Source of the DNA: Sternotherus odoratus
Lineage: Eukaryota; Chordata; Testudines; Kinosternidae
Reading direction: 5' to 3'
Length of the DNA stretch: 64,000 nt
Assembly: GCA_032164245.1 (NCBI GenBank)
Contig: JAVMKO010000006.1
Coordinates: forward strand, 40,817,819-40,881,818
How positions within the stretch are numbered: position 1 is the stretch's first letter; each line of letters starts with the position of its first letter. The notes beneath the pieces were generated by a model. That model ran no database searches, had not been told where the DNA came from, and saw only the letters and a list, made by a program, of their open reading frames with translations. This document shows positions 22,941-34,475 of the stretch, piece by piece. The translations under genes and the position numbers were made by a program.

Positions 22941-24545
22941 AGGTGTAATTTCACTTAACAGTAATATGTAATTCAATAGCTTTCATAAAGATGTTGTCAG
23001 TTGCCATGATACTTGTCTGTATCATGAGCCCAGCCCACCACTCTGCATTCCAAAATCCAAACGTGTGATGGATTGGAAGCTAATCAAAGTATGTATATTA
23101 TATACTATTACACATCCAATTCCTCTTCAGTCAATATATTTCCTAAGCTAACTACTTAACTATCAAATCAAATTAACCACAAAAAGGAGAAGGGCAAATA
23201 GTGGGAGACTATGTCAAAATATTTACAAGTTACAATAGGTTTTTAAGGAGTATGGAATGTGGAGAGTACCAATATTGTATAAACGTCAGAGGTAGGATGG
23301 CAGAATCTATTTAAAATCTAATAATGTTGTATGTTAGTTGGCGTTTTGAGATGAATAAGGTATCCTTCTATCACCAATCTTTGCTCTTACGACTTTTACT
23401 TTTCTAGTAATCTGCAAGTTACTTGTTTTAAACATCTCCTTGATTTGTGTTGCAGGATGGGAAAGAGTACAAGGTAAGTCATTCTTTCCAGAATGGTACT
23501 TCCTCTTCCCACTACCTCTCACATTACAAACCCACAAAGGGTGACATTCACCCAAGTCATGGAGCCTGCACAAGACCTATGTGCCACTTAAATTTCACCA
23601 AAGACATCAAAATCAGTGTTAAGTGGATTTATGAGTAACATAGACTTCTTTTTTTCTAGAGGCAACAAAATTGAAGTTACTTAAGGCATGGAACCTCCAT
23701 TCTTCCAGTATGAAAGAATAAAAAATGATGAATAACGTGGCAGCATAATAAATTTATAAATATAGGAAATGGCAGTTCCATCTTGATTCTTGCTGGGTGC
23801 AGCTGTATTGATTCTTGTATGGATTTGTGGTATGTTGTATGGAAGAAAAGGAGATTCCTGTATTTTCATTAACCCCAAGTCACATACTCCTCCCCCAAGG
23901 ATATAAGAAAAGGAACAGAGACAAAGATAAAACCAAGTGGAAACTGGAATGCTTTTAGATGAGAGAGAGTCTGGAGGGAATGTTTAGTTATCTGCATTTC
24001 CCTGACAGGTATGGGTGTGTAAATATCAAAGCATTGGGCGTAAAAAAAAGAATAACGTTTCTCCCATTTATTTTCCCTCAATATTTTTATATCACAATTT
24101 GTTAATCATTTTTAAGTTTACACGTGTAGCTTATAAAGTGTTATTAATACATAGGGGGAAAGTAAAGAATTATTTTGACTGGAGGAGGAAAGTGATGCAT
24201 GAAAGGGACAGCTGGAACCTTTCTGTGGCAGCAGGCTTTTCCTCACTGTGCTCCATATGTGGACTGTCTTGAGATTGCAGTTAAATGGTAGATAATCATA
24301 ACAATCCATGCAAATTTCATTTATACACGTGATCAAGCTTTTTTATTCAGGAAAGGCTATTTCCCATTGCTCACATCTGCTTCTTCTCCAGAACAGTGGC
24401 TCTTTCCTAAAAACTGCTCATAGTTTACTTATTAGATATAGCATACCATGCCATTATTTTTGTTTTGGGTTACCTTTCTTAATATACTTACTTCACTACT
24501 ATATAAAAGACATCTAACTTTAGAACACTTGCATTGTTTGTTTTA
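22941..24545. other. Single-copy-like non-coding DNA
   Basis: No repeat boundary or exon recognised; short frames (23334-23638, 23869-24336) show no domain. Confidence 0.45.
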
Positions 24546-25262
24546 AATTAATCAAGTTTTATGAAGGTGTACTGAGGCAGCTGCCCCACTCCTTCAGAAA
24601 AGGGGTTAAAGTCAGCCCTGGGAGATGGCTGGGGCAAGGGAAAAGCTGGGCTATTGGGAGGCAGCCTCAGTTGGGGGCCATGCCCCCAAACAGACCCAGC
24701 TGGCCCTTGCATAGGAGGCCAGGGAAGCCAGAAGCCAAAGAGAGAGTCTCCTCCTCTAGCTGTGGAGGCAGACTGGCCTGGCTGCTGGGGATTTTAAGAA
24801 GGTACCAGGAGTGGAGCAGGGCTGGGGGGAAAGGCCAGAGGAGCTGGGAAGCTCCAGTCTGGCAACCCCCCAGGCTCTAGGGCTTAGTCTGTGGCCAAGA
24901 AGGGGTACTGGGGTTGCAGGGGACAGCCCACGGGTAGGCAGAGGCAGCAGGCCAACCCTCCTTGCCTATGATGACTGGTTTATACAGACTGCAGTCAGCC
25001 CCAGTGAAAGGGGGCTTGATGGTGACTGACAGTAGCCCATAGGCTGAGGTAAGGTGGGGATAGTGGGTTCCCTGGGGAGGAGAGATCCAGTGAGACTGTG
25101 GGGGTACTTCAGGGGTGCAGCACCCCAGGTAAGAGGGCACTGGGGTCCAGGAAGGACACGGGGCCAGCGGACAGCAGGACACCAGCCCGCAGAGGGTGCT
25201 CCGGAGGCTGAAACACTAATTCCCTGGACAACCAGCAGGAGGAGTCACAGGGGTGAGTTGCC
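24546..25262. repeat. GC-rich dispersed-repeat-like block, unclassified
   Basis: An abrupt change from AT-rich to GC-rich sequence begins at GTACTGAGGCAGCTGCCCC and ends near CACAGGGGTGAG. The text (GGGAGATGGCTGGGGC, GTGGAGCAGGGCTGGGG, GTTGCAGGGGACAGCC) resembles a turtle interspersed repeat from memory. There is no coding domain. LTR and TIR hypotheses were both tried and no clean terminal pair was found. Confidence 0.4.
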
Positions 25263-26771
25263 ACATGCTTACAGAAGGCAAAAGGGTAAAATAGTAGAAC
25301 GGGAAACAGACTGAGTACTATTGATAAGCAAGACTGATTATTTCAGATGTCTCTTTGTGTTTACCAACAAAAGGCAGTACACAATAGCATGCTAGGTTTG
25401 TTCCAGTTGAAAAATGAAACAGAGTTGGTAGATAAACCATCTACAAAATGATGTCTTTCAGAGTAGAGTTTTCATACTCTAATATCTTATGCGTCAAATC
25501 TGAGTAAATTACTTCTTTAATAAATCATTTAGTACTTACCGTATTTTGCTAATTATTTCAAAATACTGCCATCCTACATTATTTATATGTTAATTTTTGT
25601 ATCCTAGAAGAACAAGTCTGCAAATAGTGGATTGGTACCTTCAATAAACAAAAAAATGGAATATACTGGAGGAAACTACTGAAATTATGCAGCAAAGTGC
25701 TCATTTAGGATTTGGATGAGGTGAAACATACAATACCTTGTACTTTGTATCATTAAACCTATATCCTTCAAAGAACTAAGCCAGAAAAATGAGAAGCCAC
25801 AAAAATAAACCTGAAAACCCCCTTGAGATTTGTAACCACAATAAAACAGGCATAATTACAAATTTTGAATGTAAAGATCATTCAAATAAATGTAACTGAT
25901 GGATAATCCTCATAGGGTGCAAGTCAAAGTAAACAGACAGTCCACTTTAGAAAGTGTCTAGTGAATTGATTTAACAAGTTTAATGCGAGCATCAGTGTGC
26001 GGCTATTACTGATCGTAAGCTTTACTGATGTTATTTGTTCGCTTGGAAAAATACCGCTCTTTGGAATGAGCACATTAAGGCTAAAATTGCAGAGAAAACC
26101 CTATTACAACTTTATTGCTGGCAAATTGGAACCAAACCTTGTCTGTATATCAATTACTTAGAGTTACCACAGAGATAAATCCTTTCCCCCCCCCTGTATA
26201 AGCTCAATCTTGAAGACAGTGATGAGAAACTCCTTATTATACTCTACCAACATCTTTTGGTTTTCTTAGCAATTTCAAGAAATTGTCAATTAAATTCTTT
26301 TTATTAGGTTCCAAAAACTGCTAAGTCAAACACAAGTCTATCATAAAGCTTGTAACAGCATGTTATTTAGGCACATTTCAGTGTTCCACTCTTTCACTAT
26401 CCACCTACCCCAATACAATTCAAAAGTTCTTATACAGTAAAGGAATTTTCCTTCCTACTGTCGCAGGAGGTCAGACAAATTTGGAGTAAGTGAACACTTA
26501 TTTCTTGTAACCAATGTTATGAATAATCCCATTTTTATTTTATAAAGGGAAATAAAATTATTTACATGATTTTGGAAAGTAATAGATTTGTTTGCACATT
26601 CATTAAGACTGATGAGAGTCTTCTGTGCAATTACACAGGATATTAAACCCACTTAAAATTATGCACAAAAAGTCTGCCAAATATTAGCACAAACATATCC
26701 ACTTATTTGCACCTATTTGCTTGCTGCTATTTTTTTTAAAGTAAAAAGAACTAGCTATCCAGATGTTGTAT
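25263..26771. other. Single-copy-like non-coding DNA
   Basis: AT-rich; nothing recognised beyond short homopolymers. Confidence 0.45.
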
Positions 26772-26990
26772 GCAGTGTAGTTTTAGCTATATCGGGCCCA
26801 GGATATTACATGGTACGTAAGGCAATATTTTTCACCGGATCAACTTATGTTGGTGAAAGAGAGAGAGAAGCATTTAAACCACACAAATGTCATCTTCGTG
26901 TCCCCTGTGTGGCTCAAAAGCTGGTCTCTCTCAACCATGGAAGTTGGCACAGTAAAAGATATTACTTCACATACCTTATCTTTCTAGCTA
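26772..26990 (+). repeat. Palindromic Penelope-type terminal repeat, old copy
   Basis: Left arm: GCAGTGTAGTTTTAGCTATA, GGGCCCAGGATATTACATGG, CAACTTATGTTGGTGAAAGA. Right arm: CTGGTCTCTCTCAACC, GAAGTTGG, AAAAGATATTACTTCACATA, CCTTATCTTTCTAG. They mirror each other and match the copies at 13655 and 58563. The central hammerhead-like core is decayed: TGTGTGGCTCAAAAG remains and CTGAAGA is lost. Confidence 0.65.
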
Positions 26991-28497
26991 TAGAGATGGC
27001 AGCTGATTAGAGAAGTTGCACTGTGCAGATTCAAGGACTGCAAGATCATGGAAAGATTCATATTCCTTGCTCCTTGAGTTAGTTACTGCTTATAGGAGCA
27101 ACTCAATGGAGAGCCATATGGGTACCAAGACAGCTACTTCTCTGACCTCTCAGCTAGACATATAGCCTGAGAATAAAAGGGAAGGAAAGGATGTCAAAAA
27201 GGCTCATAATTCTGATGAACCAGTACAGCATTCAACAATTTAGCATTTTAGTATTTCCATAGTGTTCACACTTTGTATCATTCTAAGAAATGTTAAAATA
27301 TAGGGCCATGTTCTACATGTGGTGAAGCATCAGTTTAGAGATACTGAACTACTTACTAAAAGGAATGGTATTTTTTCTCATTTGGATGATCTACAAAAGA
27401 AATTTGGAATTATTTTGCAGCACTCCAACTGTTTTCTTAATACAACTGAATGCATACAGTTTTGAATATTAGAGGTACTGACTTGATATTTTGGACTTAA
27501 ATGGCTTAATATCTATACTTCACTCAGTTATAATGTACCATGACATGAACTAAAGTATGAATTTTTTGATGTCTTCAAGCCTGGAAGGATTAGATTTTTA
27601 TCGGTAAATGTCGGTAAACGTCAGTTTCACTGTACACACACAAACTGTTGAAAACTTATTTCCATAAATGATCATACAAATTCAGAGAGAAGCAAAGAAA
27701 GAACAATACTGCTTGAAAACTTATTATAATTTGATTTAAGGATATTTATTTGTATAGTTTGAAACGTGATGTTGACAATTTGTGTTTTAAATGTTATAAA
27801 CTTTAACTTTTTGAATCTCATTGTCTGCTGTCATTAAGTCACCTCTCCCATTGTCTGAAACCCCATAATTTTCTGCAGCATGAAAATTTAAATAGAAAAA
27901 ATGACTTCTTAACAATAAACACTGATATGCACCAAAATTATAAAAAAGTAAAAATCAAATTCTGCCAAGCCTAGGTGTTTTTTAACACAAGCATTCTTTC
28001 AAGACTAGCACATGTTGAAAATTTGAAAATGTGAGCAAAATAGTAACGAGAGCAATAATGCAAGAGGTGCCAAAACTTACAACACTTCACACTTTTGTGC
28101 TTAATTGCTACCTCTGGTTTTGGCCCCAGCAGCTTTGCAAAAATTGTTGCTAAGCCTACTTTCATATACAGTCTTCCAAAGCATTCTGTAACATCCTGAC
28201 TATTTGGTCACAGGCTAATGACATTTGAAGAGGAAGAAGGTCAAAGCTATCATTATGGTGGTGACAACCAATCACAGTGGAAAAAATAAGTTTTATTTAT
28301 TACTCTTAATACAAGAAACCTTTATTGTGGAATATAATTGTACTGTCACTACACACCAGAGATTTTTAATCCCCAATCATTTCAACATATTTTACAGTTC
28401 ATTACCTTTTCAGTTAGATATTGCAGGAAAGACTCTCCTGAGTCTATATAAAAGCATTAAAAATCTACTTTTTATACTCATATTCCACCGATACGCT
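26991..28497. other. Single-copy-like non-coding DNA
   Basis: AT-rich; no repeat or exon recognised. Confidence 0.45.
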
Positions 28498-29430
28498 GGG
28501 AGTTGAACCAGAGAACCAGTTCAAACCGGTATTTTTACCTTAACCAGAACCAAACTTGAATCATAATTTTCCCAACTACTGAACCAGAACTGAATTGGAA
28601 AAAAAAATTGCATTACTGGTTAAAATAAAGGTTCAGCTTTTTTTAAGCTTGAGATTTAAAAAAATGCCCCGATCTTATTTTCAGTACAAAACAGGAAAAC
28701 AAACGAACAAATAGGTATGTGATGGCAACCAGAAAGGCCTGCCCCCAGTATAACGAGAAGATAATCACACGAGTAGGAGGCCAGCCCACAAGAACAGAGA
28801 GGGAGAGGGGAAGCTTCGGAGTTGTCTGCACACCACAGGAGGCCACAGAGGGGCCCCGAGATAGAGGAACCATATCTGAAATTACACCAAGTGGAGATAA
28901 GAGGTAGAATGCTCCTTGGTCCGAGAGGTTAACAATAACTCTCCAAGCCCTCAGAAAAAGGTAATGGCTCCCCAACTCTTCTCCCTTTAGACAGACTTCT
29001 TCCCACCCATCCTCAACCCCTGTGGCAGCTCCTGCTTCCAGTAGTGTCAGCTGACGTAGATCCTAGGCCCCAATCTTAAATGTATCCTTTCACCACAGAA
29101 GTACAATACGACAGAGCAAATATTAGAAGATATTATTTTATTTCACTCAAACAAATTATTCATTAAAAATATCATATTATTTGACAGCATAAAAACACTG
29201 GGAAAACTCATGTAAAGATAAAAATGGTCAAATATCAAACTACTGTAAATTTTAAATTTCAACACTCTTTTTCAAATTTACTTCCACCAAGACTCAAATT
29301 TGATTTGAACTGGTAACTGAACGGGTTTTTATTTTTGTTTTGTTGGTGGTTTGAACCAGAACTGAGCCCAAACACACCAAATGCAACCAAACCCAAATCT
29401 CAATTGAACCAATATAAATACCATTTCAAC
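28498..29430. mobile_element. Candidate TIR element, weak
   Basis: The outer ends GGGAGTTGAA (28498) and TTCAACTCCC (ends 29430) are inverted. Both flanks are rich in AACCAG/GGTTC text such as GAACCAGTTCAAACC and TTTGAACCAGAACTGAG. The centre (about 28710-29060) is GC-richer and may be a nested insert. The perfect terminal match is only 10 bp and no target duplication is evident. Confidence 0.35.
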
Positions 29431-29545
29431 TCCCTAACTATATTAAATATTTAATGGGAACTTTTAATGGGGGTAAAATGTAAATATTCTGAATGTCATT
29501 CAGAATAAATAGATCTGCAAGAAAACCGATTCTAAACCTCTAGTC

Positions 29546-30213
29546 CAGGGGTAGGTGAACTTTCTGGCCCAAGGGCCACATCGGGGGTCGCAAAATTGTA
29601 TGAAGGGCCAGGTAGGTAAGGCTGTACCTCCCAAAACAGCTTGGCCCCAACCCCCTCCCACTTCCCGCCCTCTGACTGCCCCCCTCAGAATCCCTGACCC
29701 ATCCAACCCCCTTGCTACTTGTCCCCTGATCACTCCCTCCAGAGACATCCCCCCGGCCCTAACCACCCCCCCAGGACCTCACCCTCTAACTCCCCCTTCT
29801 CCCTGTCCCCTGACTGCCCCACGCCCATCCACACCCCAGGGACTTGCACGTCCCATCCCCTGACTGCCTCCCCCCCAAGAACCTCCACCCCTTACAACTG
29901 CCCTCTGTCCCGTCTGCTCCCTGGGACTCCCTGCCCCTTATCCAACTCCTCCCGCAGCCCCGGCCCCCTTACCGTGTTGCTCAGACTAGCGTGTTTGGCT
30001 CCATGTGGAGCCAGGCACAATGCCCCGCAAGAGCTCACAGTCTCCCCCCCCCCCACCCAGTGCTGCCCACACAGTGCGGTAAGACTCCGGGGAGGGGGTA
30101 AGCTGGGGGCAGAGGAGGGGCTGGGGGAGCCTCTCCAGTCAGCTGCTCAGGAGTCGGTCAGGGCGTGATCGCGGGGCAGATGTGACCCACAGACCGTAGT
30201 TTGTCGACCCCTG
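29546..30213. mobile_element. Non-autonomous hAT element with exact 8-bp duplication
   Basis: Flanked by CTCTAGTC on both sides (29538-29545 and 30214-30221). Termini: left CAGGGGTAGGTGAACTTTCT, right reverse complement CAGGGGTCGACAAACTACGG, agreeing in CAGGGGT and in parts of the subterminal text. The interior is C-rich with CCCTGACTGCCCC-type repeats; frames through it (29555-30168) lack any domain. A second copy of the family begins at 63654. Confidence 0.93.
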
Positions 30214-30221
30214 CTCTAGTC

Positions 30222-31347
30222 AGAGTTTAGTAAATGTTTAACATTTTGATCATGAACTCCTAAAAATACAAAATCTGTAAGTAAGATGTTTGTAAGAATT
30301 TGAGTGTGCTACTATGACACACAGTATAGCAATGTCTCAGCTAAACAAGATTAACTACATATCTTCCTAACAACACAGGATACTCTAACAAACCAATACA
30401 AAGTTATGTTGCCTCTAGGAAAAGATTACCTGTTATGATTCTCATAAGTTCTAATAAGTGTCACTGTGAAAAGGTAAGGAATTGTATCACTGTGAATTTT
30501 GTCTTGTAAAAATCTATCACACATGGCCATTTTTCACACAGTATAGCTCCCAAGTCTTTTTCTGTATTGACTGAATATAATTTAGACTTCATAACAAAAA
30601 AAAATGACACCCTCGACATTAGAGAGGTTGTCTAGTTAACTAAATCACAATGTGAAAATATAATTTTGTGTACCTGTTTTTTAGAAATTGACATACTAGC
30701 CCCTGTAATGCTAGTACAAGAAAGCACTTATTGGAACTGGATTGAACCTATTTTCACCCACTTTTTTTTAAATCTGGAAATCCATTACAATCTGCCCTCC
30801 ATACAACTAGGACATGCAAAAAATAAACACCACACAAAAAAGACACAGATAAAAGAAAAATGTCTTCCCCACACTTGATTTCAATAGGATGCTCGAGTTT
30901 AAATAGTTTATCTAAAGCACATGTTCTTTTTCATTAAGGGTTATTTCAAGAAATACTTTCTTTTCAGAAACAAACCATCTGTGTTTCCAGATTAATCAAA
31001 TAAAAGTATATTTCTACGGTGAGGTAGAAGAAAGGTCTTGTGGAGCATTTCAGAGCAATTCAGTTGGAGAAAGACAATGCACAGCTACAACAGAGTTTGT
31101 TATTTTCATCTTGCCTACTCAGCTGTATGAGTTCTAACCCATAAGAATTACATAACAGTGTTAATCTTCATTCTATCTGAAGATACCATCTACTGTATTC
31201 AACTACATTCTTCCAATTTATTTATCTAGCCAAAAAAAAAGAGGAGAAGTGAATGTTTATTGAAAACCTGGTGGACATAATAGGACAAATAAGACTGACC
31301 CAAAAAGGGGAGGGAGAGGAGGAATGAAGAAAATTAATCAGTCTCAA
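30222..31347. other. Single-copy-like non-coding DNA
   Basis: AT-rich; nothing recognised. Confidence 0.45.
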
Positions 31348-31681
31348 CATATAAGAACATAAGAACGGCCATACTGGGTCAGACCAAAGGTCCATCTAGC
31401 CCAGCATCCTGTCTACCGGCAGTGGCCCAATGCCAGGTGCCCCGGAGTGAGTGAACCTAACAGGTATGATCGAGCGATCTCTCTCCTGCCATCCATCACC
31501 CCCCTCTGACAGACAGAGGCTAGGGACACCATTCATTACCCATCCCGGCTAATAGCCATTTATGGACTTAGCCTCCATGAATTTATCCAGCTCTCTTTTA
31601 AACCCTGTTATAGTCCTAGCCTTCACAGCCTCCTCAGGTAAGGAGTTCCACAGGTTGACTGTGCGCTGTGTGAAGAAGAAT
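31348..31681 (-). mobile_element. CR1 LINE 3' fragment
   Basis: It starts with ATATAAGAACATAAGAACGG and CCATACTGGGTCAGACC, the reverse complement of a CR1 tail whose terminal array is TTCTTATG, and runs through GTTCCACAGGTTGACTGTGC to about 31681. Same family as 20034 and 32432. Confidence 0.92.
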
Positions 31682-31804
31682 ATGATAGCAAATTAGAAAA
31701 AGACATGAAGGGGAAAAAAGCAGGTAAATAGAAGAGAAATAAGTGGAACGTTATCAAACTTGAATTTCCATTGCTTAAACCAGTTTTATGCCAGGTGCCA
31801 GTTT

Positions 31805-31872
31805 TACACCATCCTCCTAATGAAAATGTTTTTCCTAATATCCAACCTAAACCTCCCACACTACAACTTGAA
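31805..31872 (-). mobile_element. Short CR1 fragment of another subfamily
   Basis: TTTTTCCTAATATCCAACCT and AACCTCCCACACTACAACTT are typical of the CR1 3' region upstream of the tail, read on the minus strand. Confidence 0.7.
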
Positions 31873-32430
31873 GTGAAGATGAAATGAGATGAATTTTAGA
31901 GGGAAGGAAGTTCTACTCTATTAATTCACATTCAATGGGCTCAATGGCCCTCTTCTCCGAGCAGTACCATAGACTTTCAAAGGAGTTACTCCAGACTTTC
32001 AAAGGGTTACACTGCTATATAAAAGAGGAGAAATAGGCCCAAGAGTGGAATCCTAAGCAGTTATCATTTTTACTAAAACAACTCAAATATGATTGACTGA
32101 TTACTATTATCAATCATTAATATATGATAACATATTACTTATTGGAAGCTGGATGTCATGACAAAATATTCAGTCCCTACATTTTGAAAAAATCTTCTAG
32201 ATGGTAAGGTTCTGCCTGATTCACCAGATCTGAAGATTAAGAACCAAGCCTAAAAAGATTTTCTCAATGACCTAAAGTTATGCAACAAACTTCTGAAGTT
32301 TTCCCCTAAACCTCCATTGCACAGGAATTACATTTGACATAACTACTAGTCTATTCAGGTCCCATTGCCACAGTATCTGATTGTGTAATTACTAATATAT
32401 TATTTGATTGCTGAAACTTTGTAAAACTTA
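31873..32430. other. Single-copy-like non-coding DNA
   Basis: Nothing recognised between the two CR1 fragments. Confidence 0.45.
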
Positions 32431-33131
32431 GAAACATAAGAACAGCCATAATGGATCAGACCAATGGTCCATCTAGCCGAGTATTCCATCTTCCAGAAGT
32501 GGCCATTGCCAGATGCTTCAGAAAAAATGAACGGAGCAGGGCACTTTATCAAGTGATCCATCTCATGTTGTCCAGTCCCTGCATCTAGCATTCAGAGGTT
32601 TAGGGACACCAAGAGCATGGGGTTGCGTCTCTGACCATCCTGGCTAATAACCATTAATGGACCTGTCCTCCATGAACTTATCCAATTCTTTTTGAACCCA
32701 CTTATACTTTTGGGCTTCACAACATCCCATGGCAACAACTTTCACGGGTTGACTGGGCGTTGTGTGAAGACACACTTTCTTGTGTTCCTTTTAAACCTGC
32801 TGTTAATTAATTTCATTGGATGACTTCTGGTTCTTCTGTTATGTGTGAGGTAAATAACACTTTATTTACTTTCTCTATACCACTTATGATTTTATAGACC
32901 TCTAAGATATCCCATTCAGTCATCTCTTTTCCAAACTGAAAAGTGCCAGTCTTTTAAATCTTTCCTCATACGGAAGTTGTCCCATACCCTTAATCATTTT
33001 GTTGTACTTCTCTGTACTTTTCCCTGTTCTGAAATATCTTTTTTGAAATGGGGTGACCAGAACACCACTGTGTGGTTGAATCATGGATTTATATAGTGAT
33101 AATATGATATTTTTTGTTTTACCATCTATCT

Positions 33132-34413
33132 CATTGGTTCTCAAACTGGCGGTCGTGACCCCTCGGGGGCTCGCAGCCCGCTTTTGTGGGGGTCGCAAGG
33201 CCCAATCCCCATGGCAGGCTGCTGGCTCCAGCTCTGACCCCCGCAGCGGGTGACCCGGCCCCTGTAGCGGGCTGCCACTCCAGCCCCGATCCACGGGGCA
33301 GAGTGGCGGGGCGGCGAGACCCTACTCCAGAGTGGGGCGGTGGGGCGGCGAGCCCTAAGCCCCAAACCCGGAGTGGGGCAGTGGGGCAGCGAGCCCTAAG
33401 CCCCAACCCCAGAGTGGGGCGGCGGGGCGGCAAGACCCAGGTCCCGACCCTGGGGTGGAGCGGCGGGGCGGCGAGCCCCGACCCCGGGGTGGAGCGGTGT
33501 GGCTGTGAGCCCTGACCCAGGGACAGAGCGGCAAGCCCCGACCCCAGGCTGCAGCAGCAGGGTTGCAAGCCCTAAGCCCCGACCCCGGGGTGGAGCAGCG
33601 AGCCCCGACCCTGGGGAGGAGTGGTGGGGCACCAAACCCCGACCCCAGGATGGAGTGGTGGGGCTGTGAGCCCCGACCCTGGGGCAGAGCAGCAAGCCCC
33701 AACCCCAGGCTGGAGCAGCAGGGCTGCAAGCCCTGAGCCCTGAACCCACTGCAGAATGGCAGGGCGGCTAGCCCCGAGGCCCGACCCCACCGTAGTGGAG
33801 GGGCTGCGAGCTGCAAGCCCCGAGCCCCGACCCCAGGGTGGAGCAGCGGGACTGTGAGCCCAGGGTGGAGCGGCAAGCCCTGACCCCCAGTGTGGCGGAG
33901 GGGCTGCAAGCTCCGACCCAGAGTGGAGGGGCTGTGAGCCCCGAGTCCTGATCCCCACACGGTGGAGCAGCAGAACCGTGAGCCCCCACCCCAGGGCAGA
34001 GCTGCGGGGCTGCGAGCCTGGAGCCCCAACCCTCAACTCTGGTGCTGGCAGATGGCTGTGAGCCTGAGCCCCAAGCTGAGCCCTGACCCCAAACCCTGTA
34101 CTGGGCTGCGAGCCCCAACTCCAATCCCTGCACCAGGCTATGAACCCTGACCCTGGATTGCTTCAGGTCATTAATTACTTACAAGTATTAAAATTAAAAA
34201 ATAAGTTTTCCACTTATATTTAATTTGATAAATATGTTTCAGTCTTAATTTAAAAGCAGTGAGAAAAGCAGTGACAAAATTATTTTAAAGCAATCGGGTT
34301 TAAACGTTGTGTTAAATATCAAAAATGTGTTTTAATTTCTAATGGGGGGGGGTCACACTCAGAGGCTTGGTGTTCAAAAGGGGTCGCCAATACAAAAAGT
34401 TTGAGAACCACTG
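33132..34413. mobile_element. hAT element with expanded minisatellite, nested in CR1
   Basis: Termini: left CATTGGTTCTCAAACTGGCG, right reverse complement CAGTGGTTCTCAAACTTTTT. The target duplication is imperfect: left ATCTATCT (33124-33131), right AATCT directly before the resumed CR1, which fits loss of 3 bp. Outer 50-250 bp are ordinary hAT text (GGTCGTGACCCC, GGGGTCGCCAATAC). The rest is GC-rich repeat. No transposase. Confidence 0.85.
33290..34150. repeat. GC-rich minisatellite with higher-order period
   Basis: Variable units of roughly 35-45 bp are built from GAGCCCCGACCCCGGGG and GTGGAGCGGCGGGGCGGC. A larger duplication is visible: AAGCCCCGACCCCAGGCTG.. at 33533 recurs as AAGCCCCAACCCCAGGCTG.. 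at about 33693, a spacing near 160 bp. Several overlapping long frames here on both strands (for example 33355-34029 minus) are by-products of composition. Confidence 0.85.
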
Positions 34414-34475
34414 AATCTCTTTCCTAATGATTCTTAACATTCAGTTAGCTTTTTGGGGTACTATTTCTTTTTAAT

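Larger units (their letters stand above)
32432..34475 (-). mobile_element. CR1 LINE 3' fragment split by a hAT insertion
   Basis: CR1 text runs from AAACATAAGAACAGCCATAA at the left to 33131. It resumes at 34414 with CTCTTTCCTAATGATTCTTA and CATTCAGTTAGCTTTTTGG, matching the continuous order in the copy at 20034-22940 (21000-21045). A piece of the C-terminal ORF is readable on the minus strand (YEERFKRLALFSLEKR). Net CR1 length is about 760 bp. Confidence 0.9.

Noticed and set aside
29555..30168. Proline-rich frames of 85-149 codons
   Set aside because: C-rich interior of a non-autonomous hAT element; no transposase motif.
33355..34036. Overlapping 117-224-codon frames
   Set aside because: They lie in the GC-rich minisatellite of the nested hAT element, show no domain, and open frames coexist on the same strand in several phases.
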